A stretch of DNA of 45,686 bases from Myxococcota bacterium (lineage in GTDB: Bacteria; Myxococcota_A; UBA9160; SZUA-336): positions 1 through 45,686 of the forward strand of contig DATKAO010000196.1 of the NCBI GenBank assembly GCA_035498015.1, given 5' to 3'. Within the stretch, counting starts at the first letter, position 1. Every line of letters starts with the position of its first letter. The notes below the pieces were generated by a model. That model searched no databases. It saw nothing but the letters and a program-made list of their open reading frames with translations, and was not told where the DNA came from. Shown here piece by piece: positions 25,529 through 33,695 of this stretch. The position numbers and the translations under genes are program-made.

Positions 25529-26980
25529 ATGAGGCGTCGCCGGGCGGTCACTCTCGCGTGGTTCACCGCGATAGTGTTGGGGTGCTCGCAGACCGGCGCG
25601 CAGGAGTCACCGCCGGCTCCGCCACAGACGCCGCCGCCCCCGCCGCCCGCGCAGAGTGCGCCCGCGCAGCCCGCCGCCGATCAGGCGAGCCAGCAGAAGC
25701 TCAGCGCGAGTGAGATCGAGCAGCTCGTTGCGCCGATCGCGCTCTATCCCGACGACCTGATCGCGAGCGTGCTCATGGCATCGACCTATCCGCTCGAGGT
25801 GGTCGAGGCGGCGCGCTGGATCAAGGACCCGGCCAACGCGAAGCTGAAGGGCGATGCGCTCGACAAGGCGCTCGCGAAGCAGGACTGGGACGACAGCGTG
25901 AAGGCGCTGGCTCCATTCGCGTCGGTGCTCGAGAACATGGACAAGAACCTCGACTGGACGCAGAAGCTCGGCGACGCGGTGCTCGAGCAGCAGAAAGACG
26001 TCATGGACGCGATCCAGCGCCTGCGCGGCAAGGCCCAGGCGGCGGGCAATCTCAAGACCGACGACAAGCAGACGGTCAAGACCGAGACCAACCCGACGAC
26101 GAACACGCAGACCATCATCATCCAGCCGACGAATCCCCAGACGGTGTACGTGCCGACATACCAGCCCACCGTGGTCTACGGCGGCTGGCCGTACCCGGCG
26201 TATCCGCCCTACTACTGGGCGCCGCCGCCGGGAGCCGCGTTCGCGGCCGGCATGTTCTGGGGCGCGGCGATCACTGCCAGCGTCGGCTACTGGGGTCACG
26301 CGGGCTGCGGCTGGGAAGGCGGTGACATCAACATCAACAACAGCACCAACATCAGCCGCGGCGACAACACGAACATCGATCGCGGTGACCGCGGAGATCG
26401 CGGTGACCGGGGTGACCGGGGCGACCGGGGTGACCGCGGGGACCGTGGCGACCGCGGCGGACGCAACGACAAGGCCGGCAACCGCGGCGGCGGCGGAAAC
26501 CAGAAGTGGTCACACGACCCCAGTCACCGCAAGGGCGTGAACTACAAGGACAACGCCACGCGCGACAAGTTCGGCAAGGGCCAGGCGCGCGACGCGCAGG
26601 CGCGGCAGGACTTCCGCGGCCGCTCGCAGAACGGCGGCGCCGGCAACCGGGCCAACTCCGGTCTCGGCACGGGCGGCAACCGGCAGGGCGTGGGCGATCG
26701 CGGCGGCCAGGGCATGGGCACCGGAGGCAATCGCCAGGGTGCGGGCGACCGGGGCAACAAGGGCATGGGCTCGGCCGGCGACCGCGGCGGCGCCAGCGCG
26801 TCGAACCGGAGCAGCGGCGCGTTCGACCGCGGCGGCGGCGGCAGCGCGGCGCGCGCCAGCTCCTCGCGCGGCAACAGCAGCTTCGGCGGCTCACGTGGCG
26901 GCGGCGGCGGTTCCCGTGGCGGCGGCGGCGGACGGGGCGGTGGCGGTGGCGGACGCGGCGGCGGCGGCCGGCGGCGCTAG
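25529..26980 (+). CDS. DUF3300 domain protein with Asp-Arg-Gly repeats and a Gly-rich tail
   Basis: 483 residues. The signal region (MRRRRAVTLAWFTAIVLGCS) ends in a Cys at 19 that could be lipidated. A Pro-rich linker follows, then the DUF3300 domain (about 55-205): LVAPIALYPDDLIASVLMAS, YPLEVVEAARWIKDP, DDSVKALAPFASVLENM. Next come a Tyr/Pro-rich segment (VYVPTYQPTVVYGGWPY), a hydrophobic stretch, Asn repeats, nine tandem DRG triplets and about 170 residues rich in Gly, Arg and Ser. Function of the family is unknown; low-complexity tails suggest surface or nucleic-acid/polyanion contact. SD is GAGGAGG. Followed by DUF2950, a common partner. Confidence 0.88.
   Translation: MRRRRAVTLAWFTAIVLGCSQTGAQESPPAPPQTPPPPPPAQSAPAQPAADQASQQKLSASEIEQLVAPIALYPDDLIASVLMASTYPLEVVEAARWIKDPANAKLKGDALDKALAKQDWDDSVKALAPFASVLENMDKNLDWTQKLGDAVLEQQKDVMDAIQRLRGKAQAAGNLKTDDKQTVKTETNPTTNTQTIIIQPTNPQTVYVPTYQPTVVYGGWPYPAYPPYYWAPPPGAAFAAGMFWGAAITASVGYWGHAGCGWEGGDININNSTNISRGDNTNIDRGDRGDRGDRGDRGDRGDRGDRGDRGGRNDKAGNRGGGGNQKWSHDPSHRKGVNYKDNATRDKFGKGQARDAQARQDFRGRSQNGGAGNRANSGLGTGGNRQGVGDRGGQGMGTGGNRQGAGDRGNKGMGSAGDRGGASASNRSSGAFDRGGGGSAARASSSRGNSSFGGSRGGGGGSRGGGGGRGGGGGGRGGGGRRR
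26378..26458 (+). repeat. Nine tandem 9-bp units encoding Asp-Arg-Gly
   Basis: 81 bp made of nine imperfect copies of GAYCGNGGN inside the DUF3300 gene. Codons vary (GAT/GAC, CGC/CGG/CGT, GGT/GGA/GGC/GGG) while the amino acids stay the same. Copy-number variation between strains would be expected to keep the reading frame. Confidence 0.9.
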
Positions 26981-26995
26981 CGAGAGGAAACGGAG

Positions 26996-27961
26996 ATGAA
27001 GACGACTCACTCGATGACCCGGAGACTCGCGATCGCGTGTGCCGCGGCGTTCCTCGCGCTGGGCGCGACGAGCAAGGTCGCGCCGCAGAAGTTCGACTCA
27101 CCGGAGGCCGCGGCGGACGCGCTCCTCAACGCGGCCAAGACGTCCGACAACAAGGCGCTGTGGGCAGTCTTCGGCTCGGGAGCCGAGGGCGTGATCGGCT
27201 CGGGCGATCCGGTGGCCGACCAGAACACGCGGGACGACTTCGTCACGAGCTACGGGGCCAAGCACAGCATCGAGCGCGACGGCGACACGAAGGCGGTCCT
27301 GGTCTACGGCGACGACGACTTCCCCTTTCCCGTACCGATCGTGAAGCACGGGGACAAGTGGAGCTTCGACGTCGAGGCGGGCAAGGAGGAGATCCTCGCG
27401 CGGCGTGTCGGGCGCAACGAGCTCGCCGCGATCCAAGTGTGTCTCGCCTACGTCGACGCGCAGCGCGAGTACGCGTCGGTCGACCGCAACCACGACGGCC
27501 TGTTCGAGTACGCGCAGAAGCTGATCAGCTCGCCCGGTCAGCACGATGGCCTGTACTGGCCCACCCAGGACGGCGAGCCTCCGAGCCCGGTCGGCGAGCT
27601 GGTCGCGAACGCACGCAGCGAGGGTTACTCGATCAAGGGCGGCGGACGGGAGCCGTACCACGGCTACCTGTACAAGTCACTCAAGAGGCAGGGCAAGAAC
27701 GCGCCGGGTGGCGCCTACGACTACATCGTGCGCGGGCACCAGATCGGCGGCTATGCGCTGGTCGCGTACCCGGCGCAGTATCGCAACTCGGGCATCATGA
27801 CCTTCGTCGTGAATCACGACGGCGCCGTGTACTCGAAGGACCTCGGCCCGAACACGGCGAAGGTCGCGTCCGCGATGACCAGCTTCGACCCCGACAAGAC
27901 CTGGAAGAAGGAAGAGGACCTCTCCTCGGGCTCGGAGGCGCCCGCGCCGCCGAGTCAGTGA
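26996..27961 (+). CDS. DUF2950 family exported protein
   Basis: 321 residues from ATG 26996, preceded by GAGAGGAAACGGAG. Signal sequence of about 25 residues (RRLAIACAAAFLALGATS). DUF2950 features: KFDSPEAAADALLNAAKTSD near the N-terminus, QVCLAYVDAQREYASVDRNHDGLFEYAQK in the middle, a Trp-containing DGLYWPTQDGEPPSP block, and GYLYKSLKRQGKNAPGGAYDY followed by FVVNHDGAVYSKDLG. Family function unknown; it is usually adjacent to DUF3300, as here (15 bp gap), so the two probably act together in the envelope. Its stop overlaps a convergent gene by 7 bp. Confidence 0.88.
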   Translation: MKTTHSMTRRLAIACAAAFLALGATSKVAPQKFDSPEAAADALLNAAKTSDNKALWAVFGSGAEGVIGSGDPVADQNTRDDFVTSYGAKHSIERDGDTKAVLVYGDDDFPFPVPIVKHGDKWSFDVEAGKEEILARRVGRNELAAIQVCLAYVDAQREYASVDRNHDGLFEYAQKLISSPGQHDGLYWPTQDGEPPSPVGELVANARSEGYSIKGGGREPYHGYLYKSLKRQGKNAPGGAYDYIVRGHQIGGYALVAYPAQYRNSGIMTFVVNHDGAVYSKDLGPNTAKVASAMTSFDPDKTWKKEEDLSSGSEAPAPPSQ

Positions 27962-29805
27962 ATGTCGGCGTGCTTGTAGAGGATGCGCCGCACCTCTTCG
28001 ATGGTCTGCGTGGTCGCCTGAGTCGAGTGACCGCAGGGGCAGACCACGAGCTCGGATTCGACCGGCTCGATGTGCGCGCTGGAGTAGCGCACCACGCCGT
28101 CCTCGCCGGTCTGGATCGGCTCCTGCAGCACGGGGATGATCGAGTTCACCCTCACCCAGGACGCGATCGGGAGTGAGTAGAGCGTCCGGAGCCCCGGGTT
28201 GGACCAGTCCATGTTGTCGACTGCGGTGGGCATCTTCCACGAGCCGCGCAGCGCGACCTGCTCGCGCAGCTGGCCCAGCTCGAGGGCGGCGTTGGTGAAC
28301 GCCGCGGGCATGGCCACGAAGCGCCGCGCGAGCATGCCGAGCCAGTTCTCGGCGATGTAGCTGCCCTTGTGCGGCGTGGAGATGAACACCACGCGCTTCA
28401 CGAACGGCAGCGCGTCGAAGAACACCGCACGCTTCAAAAGCGTGCTCGTGTCTTGGCTCAGCTTCACCGACGTGAACGAGACGCCCGAGATGTTGTTCCA
28501 GAACTGGTTCCCGCTGCTCACCACCATGAGCTTGGTGAGCAGCCCGCCCTGGCTGTGGCCGATCACGACCATCTGCCGGAGCGCCGGGTCCTTGCCCTCG
28601 GGGTCGATGTCCGAGAGCGCCGCCTCCAGTGACTCGCGCAGGTTCGCCGCCGAAGTCAGCACGGGTTGGCCGCTGTTGTAGACGAAGAACCAGAGCTGGT
28701 AGCGGCTCGCCACGCGCGGGTCGCCCAGCAGCTCGTTGCCCATCTCCGCCCAGCGCGCCGGGCTCGACGCGGTGCCGTGCACGAACACGACCGGGATGCG
28801 TCCGGGCCGGTAGGGAGTCAGGAAGATCAGGCCCTTGTTCTTGCCCGCGCTGGGCAGCGTGAACTCCGGGCGCCGGAAGCCGGCGATCTCGAAGTCCCAC
28901 ACGGGCGCGTGATCGAGCCGGTAGGCGATCGTGGCGCTGGGCTCGGACTCGAGCGGGACCTGGCGGCCGTCGATCTCGACCGAGGGTGTCTCGTCGGCGT
29001 CGTAGATCTCGAGTGACCCCTTCACCTTGGCGCGGTCGAGGCCGGCGCGGGCGTCCGGCATGCGGAGCAGGACCGTCAGCGGCACCTTCGCGTTCGGCGG
29101 GATCCAGCGGTCGTGGGCGGTCCCCTCGCCATCGACCTGCGCGGCGACCGCGGCGCCGATGCCCGCGCGGCGATAGCGGTTGCGCAGGCCGTGGATCTTC
29201 AGGTCGCGCAGCGACACGAAGTGCTGGAGCTGGTAGCCGCCGTAGCGAAACTCGTGCTCCGGAGGACTCAGCACGAACGCGCCGAAGGGCAGCGGGATCT
29301 CGCGCGGCGAGAGATCGAGCGTGGTCTGGTCGTCGCGCTCCGCGGCTGCCAGCCCCTCGGTGATGCCGCGGTTGTACAGGTCGAGCGCCAGGCGGATGTG
29401 CCCGTCGTAGGGCGTGGGATTCAGGGCGGGATTCTTCGGGAACAGGAACGCCCAGGCGTAGACCGCCGCTGCGAGATACTCGCCGCGGTCGCCGGTCTTG
29501 AGCGCCGACTCGAACCAGAGCTCCGAGAGCGCGAACAGCCGGCCGACCTCGTCGGGGCCGCCCAGCCCGCTCCGGAGCTGCGCGAGCGCCTCGCGCGGGT
29601 TCTCGCGGTAGAGATCGGCCAGGCCCAGCCGCTCGAGATACTCGCGCGACAGGCTGGTCGGCTCGTCGCCGGTGAGCGCGCTCTGCCCGAGCTCGAGGTC
29701 CGCCTCGCGCGGCGAGACGGGGTCGACGCCGATCGGCGTGGCGCAGGCGACAAAGAGCGCGCTGGCCAGGAGCAGCGCGCCCAGGCGGTCAGTGAATGCC
29801 CGCAT
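27955..29805 (-). CDS. Alpha/beta-hydrolase lipoprotein, downstream copy of a tandem pair
   Basis: 616 residues. Lipoprotein signal LGALLLASALFVACATPIG (Cys near 21). A helical N-terminal region (LSREYLERLGLADLYRENP, LFALSELWFESALKTGD) precedes a beta-rich part and a C-terminal alpha/beta-hydrolase domain: VVFVHGTASSPARWAE (oxyanion region, about 335), VVIGHSQGGLLTKLM (nucleophile Ser, about 410), VVFISTPHKGSYIAEN. His is likely in the C-terminal GHSTQAT segment. The fold resembles PGAP1-like or lipase-type serine hydrolases; substrate unknown. Its start lies inside the end of the upstream copy, so translation is coupled. Confidence 0.85.
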   Translation of the reverse strand: MRAFTDRLGALLLASALFVACATPIGVDPVSPREADLELGQSALTGDEPTSLSREYLERLGLADLYRENPREALAQLRSGLGGPDEVGRLFALSELWFESALKTGDRGEYLAAAVYAWAFLFPKNPALNPTPYDGHIRLALDLYNRGITEGLAAAERDDQTTLDLSPREIPLPFGAFVLSPPEHEFRYGGYQLQHFVSLRDLKIHGLRNRYRRAGIGAAVAAQVDGEGTAHDRWIPPNAKVPLTVLLRMPDARAGLDRAKVKGSLEIYDADETPSVEIDGRQVPLESEPSATIAYRLDHAPVWDFEIAGFRRPEFTLPSAGKNKGLIFLTPYRPGRIPVVFVHGTASSPARWAEMGNELLGDPRVASRYQLWFFVYNSGQPVLTSAANLRESLEAALSDIDPEGKDPALRQMVVIGHSQGGLLTKLMVVSSGNQFWNNISGVSFTSVKLSQDTSTLLKRAVFFDALPFVKRVVFISTPHKGSYIAENWLGMLARRFVAMPAAFTNAALELGQLREQVALRGSWKMPTAVDNMDWSNPGLRTLYSLPIASWVRVNSIIPVLQEPIQTGEDGVVRYSSAHIEPVESELVVCPCGHSTQATTQTIEEVRRILYKHADIH

Positions 29806-31651
29806 GCTCGTAGAGGATGCGCCGCACTTCCTCGATCGTGGGTGGAGTGGCCTGCGTGGAGTGACCGGACGGATACACGACGAGCTCCGACTCCACCGGC
29901 TCGATGTGCGCGCTCTGATACGCCACCACGCCGTCCTTGGCCGTGGCGTACGGCTCGCTCAGCACCGGGATGATCGAGTTCACCTTCACCCAGGGCGCGA
30001 TCGGCAGCGAGTACAGCGTGCGCAGGCCGGGGTTCGACCAGTCCATGTTGTCGACGGCCGTGGGCACGCGCCAGCCGCCGCGCAGCGCCGCCTGCTGGCG
30101 CAGGGTCCCGAGCTCCGTCACCGAATTGGTGACGGCCGCCGGGAAGTTCACGAACCGGCGCGCGAGCATGCCGAGCCAGTTCTCGGCGATGTAGCTGCCC
30201 TTGTGCGGCGTCGAGATGAACACCACGCGAGTCACGAAAGGCAGAGGCTCGAAGAAGGCTGCGCGCTTCAGGAGCGCGCGCGTGTCGTCGCTCATCTTCA
30301 CGTCTGCGAAAGGCACGTCGCTGGCGTTCTTCCAGAACGCGTCGCCGCTCTTCACCACCAGGAGCTTGGTGAGCAGCCCCCCCTGGCTGTGACCGACCAC
30401 GACCACGTTCCGGAGCGCGGGGTCCTTGCCCTGCGGGTCCATGTCGTGCACAGCCGACTGAAGTGACTCGCGCAGGTTCGCGGCAGAGACCAGGATCGGC
30501 TGACCGCTGTTGTAGATGAAGAACCAGAGCTGGAAGCGGCTGGCGACGCGCGGGTCGCCGAGCAGCTCGTTGGCCATCTCGGCCCAGCGCGCCGGGCTCG
30601 AGGCCGTGCCGTGCACGAACACCACGGGGATCCGCCCCGGCCGGTACGGATTCAGGAAGAACAGACCCTTGGTCTTGGCTGCGCCGGGCAGCGTGAAGTC
30701 GGGCCGGCGGAAGCCGGCGATCTCGAAGTCCCAGACGGGCGCCTTGTCGAGCCGGTAGGCGATCGTCGCGCTGGGCTCGCTCTCGAGCGGGACGGGCCGG
30801 CCGTCGATCTGGACCGACGGTGTCTCGTCGGCGTCGTAGAGCTCGAGTGACCCGTTCACCTTTGCGCCGGCAATGCCCGCGCGCACGTCGGCCAGGCGGA
30901 CCAGCGCAGTCACCGGAACCTTCGCGTTCGGCGGGATCCACTTCGTGCCCTCGGCGCCGGGCGCTGCCTCCACCTGCGCGCCCAGCGCCGAGCCGATGCC
31001 CGCGCGCCGGTAGCGATTGCGCATGCCGCGGATCTCCACGTCTCGCATGGACACGAAGTGTTTCAGCCGGTAGCCGCCGTAGCGGAACTCCGTGGCCGGT
31101 CCGGTCATGACGAACGTGCCGAACGGCAGCGGGATCTCGCGCGGCGTGAGATCGAGCACCGTCTCGTCGTCGCGGTCCGGCGCGGCCAGACCCTCGGTGA
31201 TCCCGCGGTTGTACAGGTCGAGCGCCTGGCGCATGTGGCCGTCGTAGGGCGTGGGGTTCTGGGCCGGGTCCTTCGGGAACAGGAACGCCCAGGCGTAGAT
31301 CGCCGAAGCGAGATACTCGCCGTGGTCGCCGGACTTCAGCGCCGACTCGAACCAGAGCTCGGACAGGGCGAACAGCCGGCCGACCTCGTCGGGGCCGCCC
31401 AGCCCGTTGCGCAGCTGCGACAGGGCCTCATGCGGGTTCTTCTCGTACAGGTCGACCAGCCCCAGCCGTTCCAGATACTCGCGGGAGAGCGTGGTCGTGC
31501 GGTCGCCGTTGAGGATGCTCTGACCGAGACCGCGGTCGGCGTCGCGCGCGGACAGATGGGTGACGCCGATGGGCGTCGCGCACGCCAGCACCAGCGTTGC
31601 CGCGAAGCCGAACGCCAGCGCCGCGGCGCGCTTTTCTCGCCCCGAGCCCAT
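29789..31651 (-). CDS. Alpha/beta-hydrolase lipoprotein, upstream copy of a tandem pair
   Basis: 620 residues, aligning with the downstream copy along its whole length and very similar in the hydrolase domain. Lipoprotein signal AALAFGFAATLVLACATPIG. Same motifs: SREYLERLGLVDLYEKNP, FVHGTASSPARWAEMANELL, VVVGHSQGGLLTKLLVV, STPHKGSYIAENWLGMLARR. It differs mainly at the N-terminus and in scattered substitutions, e.g. YPSGHSTQAT for CPCGHSTQAT. ATG 31651 lacks an SD; a minus-strand TACGCT (31667-31662) ends 10 bases upstream, so a leaderless transcript is likely. Function presumably a periplasmic or outer-membrane serine hydrolase. Confidence 0.85.
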   Translation of the reverse strand: MGSGREKRAAALAFGFAATLVLACATPIGVTHLSARDADRGLGQSILNGDRTTTLSREYLERLGLVDLYEKNPHEALSQLRNGLGGPDEVGRLFALSELWFESALKSGDHGEYLASAIYAWAFLFPKDPAQNPTPYDGHMRQALDLYNRGITEGLAAPDRDDETVLDLTPREIPLPFGTFVMTGPATEFRYGGYRLKHFVSMRDVEIRGMRNRYRRAGIGSALGAQVEAAPGAEGTKWIPPNAKVPVTALVRLADVRAGIAGAKVNGSLELYDADETPSVQIDGRPVPLESEPSATIAYRLDKAPVWDFEIAGFRRPDFTLPGAAKTKGLFFLNPYRPGRIPVVFVHGTASSPARWAEMANELLGDPRVASRFQLWFFIYNSGQPILVSAANLRESLQSAVHDMDPQGKDPALRNVVVVGHSQGGLLTKLLVVKSGDAFWKNASDVPFADVKMSDDTRALLKRAAFFEPLPFVTRVVFISTPHKGSYIAENWLGMLARRFVNFPAAVTNSVTELGTLRQQAALRGGWRVPTAVDNMDWSNPGLRTLYSLPIAPWVKVNSIIPVLSEPYATAKDGVVAYQSAHIEPVESELVVYPSGHSTQATPPTIEEVRRILYEHAGIH

Positions 31652-31661
31652 CGCCGCGGCG

Positions 31662-31667
31662 AGCGTA
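31662..31667 (-). promoter_or_regulatory. -10-like element TACGCT, leaderless start proposed
   Basis: Minus-strand TACGCT ends 10 bases before ATG 31651, with no SD between them. Confidence 0.3.
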
Positions 31668-31698
31668 CGACGGACGCCCCCGCGTAGCCAGCTTGGCG

Positions 31699-31704
31699 TA
31701 TGAT
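31699..31704 (+). promoter_or_regulatory. -10 element TATGAT
   Basis: TATGAT in the divergent spacer, 34 bases upstream of ATG 31739. It leaves a short leader carrying the SD GGGGAGGA. No clear -35. Confidence 0.4.
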
Positions 31705-31738
31705 TCGCGAAGCGGTCCGTCCGCATGGGGAGGATTTC

Positions 31739-32239
31739 ATGAAAGCGGTCAGCGCGTTTGCAGCGGTAGCAGCAGTGTCTGCGGGGCTCGTCGCGAGCCA
31801 CGCCGCGGCGCAGCTCGTGATCTACCCGGCGAAGAACCAGTCGGCGGAGCAGCAGAGCAAAGACGAATCGGAGTGCCAGACCTGGGCGAAGGGCAACACG
31901 GGCGTCGATCCGGTAGCCGTGGCGAACTCGGCCGCGCAGCCCGCGCCGGTAGCTGCGGCACCCCCGGCGCAGGGCCAGCGCGTGCGCGGTGCCGCGCGCG
32001 GTGCGGCGGCGGGCGCGGCCATCGGCGCGGTCGCCGGCGACGCAGGCAAGGGCGCGGCGATCGGCGCGACCACGGGCGCGGTCGCGGGCGGCGTGCGCAA
32101 GCGGCGCCAGGCCGACGCGGCGAACCAGCAGGCCCAGGCCCAAGGCCAGCAGCAGACCGCGGACCGACAGGCGCAGATGGCCACGTTCAACAAGGCATAC
32201 ACGGCGTGTCTCGAGGGCCGCGGCTACAGCGTGAAGTGA
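31739..32239 (+). CDS. Exported glycine-zipper protein
   Basis: 166 residues. Signal peptide MKAVSAFAAVAAVSAGLVAS (cleavage after AAAQ or AA near 24), SD GGGGAGGA. After IYPAKNQSAEQQSKDESECQ with one Cys and an Ala/Pro linker comes a glycine-zipper segment (about residues 82-118: GAARGAAAGAAIGAVAG, then GAAIGATTGAVAGG) able to insert into membrane, then RKRR and a Gln/Ala-rich helix with a second Cys (YTACLEGRGYSVK). This resembles YMGG-like/glycine-zipper 2TM envelope proteins. Role unknown. It heads a plus-strand group with MscS and DUF4136. Confidence 0.8.
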   Translation: MKAVSAFAAVAAVSAGLVASHAAAQLVIYPAKNQSAEQQSKDESECQTWAKGNTGVDPVAVANSAAQPAPVAAAPPAQGQRVRGAARGAAAGAAIGAVAGDAGKGAAIGATTGAVAGGVRKRRQADAANQQAQAQGQQQTADRQAQMATFNKAYTACLEGRGYSVK

Positions 32240-32252
32240 GAGGAAGATCCGG

Positions 32253-33074
32253 ATGCCCCCGACGGACCGACTGACCGACATCTACCAGACGGCGACTCTG
32301 TGGCTCGTGCCGTTCGGGCTCAAGGTGCTCGGCGCGATCGCGCTGTGGATCATCGGCCGCCAGCTGATCCACCTGGTCGTGTCACTGATGCAGCGTGGCT
32401 TGCGCCGCCAGCCGATCGACCCCACGGTGATCGGCTTCGTCGGCTCGGCGGTCACGGTCACTCTGAACATCATTCTGGTCGTCGCCCTGCTGGGCTTCTT
32501 CGGCGTCGAGACCACGAGCTTCGCAGCGCTGCTGGCGGGCGCGGGCCTGGCGGTCGGCACCGCCTGGAGCGGGCTGCTCGCGAACTTCGCGGCCGGGATC
32601 TTCCTGATGGTCCTGCGGCCGTTCAAGGCGGGTGACTTCGTGACCGCCGGCGGAATCACCGGCACCGTCGAGGAAATCGGTCTGTTCGCGACCACGCTCA
32701 ACACGCCCGACAACATCCGCACCTTCGTCGGCAACAACAAGGTGCTGTCCGACACGCTGCAGAACTTCTCGTCGAACCCGTACCGGCGCGTCGACCTGGT
32801 CGCGCAGCTCGCGGCCAGCGTCGATCACAACGCGGCGATCCGCATCCTGCGCGAGCGCGTCGCGAAGGTGCCGCACGTGCTGGCCGATCCGGCGCCGTCG
32901 CTCGAGATCCTGGAGTTCACCTCGTTCGGCCCGAAGCTGGCGGTCCGCCCGTTCTGCCACAACGACCACTACTGGCAGGTGTACTTCGACACGAACCGGG
33001 TGATTCGCGAGGCGCTCGGCGAGGCGGGCTTCCCTGCGCCCGAACAGCTCGTGCTCGTGCGGCAGAGCGCCTAG
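32253..33074 (+). CDS. Small-conductance mechanosensitive channel (MscS family)
   Basis: 273 residues, close in length to E. coli MscS. Three hydrophobic helices: about residues 15-38, 62-85, and the pore helix TM3 rich in Ala/Gly (FAALLAGAGLAVGTAWSGLL, about 90-110), followed by the MscS beta-domain sequence LRPFKAGDFVTAGGITGTVE, FATTLNTPDNIRTFVGNN, and a C-terminal alpha/beta domain. It releases solutes on hypo-osmotic shock through the inner membrane. ATG 32253 is preceded by GAGAGGAAGA. It starts 13 bp after the glycine-zipper gene and is followed after 1 bp by the DUF4136 gene. Confidence 0.94.
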   Translation: MPPTDRLTDIYQTATLWLVPFGLKVLGAIALWIIGRQLIHLVVSLMQRGLRRQPIDPTVIGFVGSAVTVTLNIILVVALLGFFGVETTSFAALLAGAGLAVGTAWSGLLANFAAGIFLMVLRPFKAGDFVTAGGITGTVEEIGLFATTLNTPDNIRTFVGNNKVLSDTLQNFSSNPYRRVDLVAQLAASVDHNAAIRILRERVAKVPHVLADPAPSLEILEFTSFGPKLAVRPFCHNDHYWQVYFDTNRVIREALGEAGFPAPEQLVLVRQSA

Positions 33075-33075
33075 A

Positions 33076-33630
33076 GTGAAACGCCGCAGTCTCTCGGTCG
33101 CGGTGTGTGTGGGGCTGCTCGCGCTCGCTGCGTGCAGCACGGTCGAGGTGAACTCCGACTGGGATCCGGGGGCCCGCTTGGACGGGCTCCACACCTGGGC
33201 CTGGCAGTCGCAGACCCCCACGGTCACGGGCAACGCGCGCCTGGACGACCCGCTCGTCCACGAGCGCATCCAGGGGGCGGTCGAGAAGTCTCTGGCGGCG
33301 AAGGGCTTCAGCAAGTCGCTCTCGGGCAAGCCGGACTTCTGGGTGGCCTACCACATCGCCTTGCAGCAGAAGCTGGACGCCCACACGATCTACACCGGCT
33401 ACGGACCTTACCGGGGCTGGTATGGTGTCGGCGGCGCCCAGACGGTGGTGGATACCTACGACGTGGGTACCCTGCTGATCGACTTCATCAGCCCTGATTC
33501 GAACAATGTAATCTGGCGCGGAAGCGGCCAGTCACGTATTCAGGAGCTGAAAACCCCCGAAGAACGGCAGGCTCGCATTCAGGACGCCGTAGACCGTATT
33601 CTCAGACAGTTCCCGCCTCAGAAGAAGTAG
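33076..33630 (+). CDS. DUF4136 domain lipoprotein
   Basis: 184 residues from GTG 33076, only one base after the MscS stop. Lipoprotein signal MKRRSLSVAVCVGLLALAAC (Cys20). DUF4136 features: VNSDWDPGARLDGLHTWAWQ near the start, ERIQGAVEKSLAAKGFSK, then KPDFWVAYHIALQQKLD, a Gly/Tyr-rich loop (YTGYGPYRGWYGVGG), YDVGTLLIDFISPDSNNVIW and a final helix ending in ILRQFPPQKK. Outer-membrane or periplasmic lipoprotein of unknown function, probably in the cell-envelope stress group with MscS. Confidence 0.88.
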   Translation: MKRRSLSVAVCVGLLALAACSTVEVNSDWDPGARLDGLHTWAWQSQTPTVTGNARLDDPLVHERIQGAVEKSLAAKGFSKSLSGKPDFWVAYHIALQQKLDAHTIYTGYGPYRGWYGVGGAQTVVDTYDVGTLLIDFISPDSNNVIWRGSGQSRIQELKTPEERQARIQDAVDRILRQFPPQKK

Positions 33631-33656
33631 TCTCGGGAGACGCAAGCGCTGACTCT

Positions 33657-33672
33657 CCGCGCCAAGGCGCGG
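33657..33672. other. GC-rich hairpin between the DUF4136 gene and the first barrel gene
   Basis: CCGCGCC-AA-GGCGCGG, a perfect 7-bp inverted repeat 26 bases after the DUF4136 stop and 23 bases before the next start. It could attenuate or terminate transcription, but no T-tract follows. Confidence 0.35.
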
Positions 33673-33695
33673 CGAAACTGCAAGGAGGGCCACCC

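Larger units (their letters stand above)
27955..31651 (-). repeat. Tandem gene duplication of hydrolase lipoproteins
   Basis: Two adjacent same-strand genes whose proteins align end to end, with a 17-bp overlap at the junction (29789-29805). Similarity by eye is about three quarters identical residues, highest from about protein residue 300 to the C-terminus. Confidence 0.85.

Noticed and set aside
26378-26458. Regular 9-bp repeats considered as a CRISPR-like or other non-coding array
   Set aside because: Units are contiguous without spacers, and codon variation preserves Asp-Arg-Gly in the DUF3300 frame, so it is a protein repeat.
33657-33672. Intrinsic terminator after the DUF4136 gene
   Set aside because: The stem is strong but no T-run follows, so I list it only as a hairpin.
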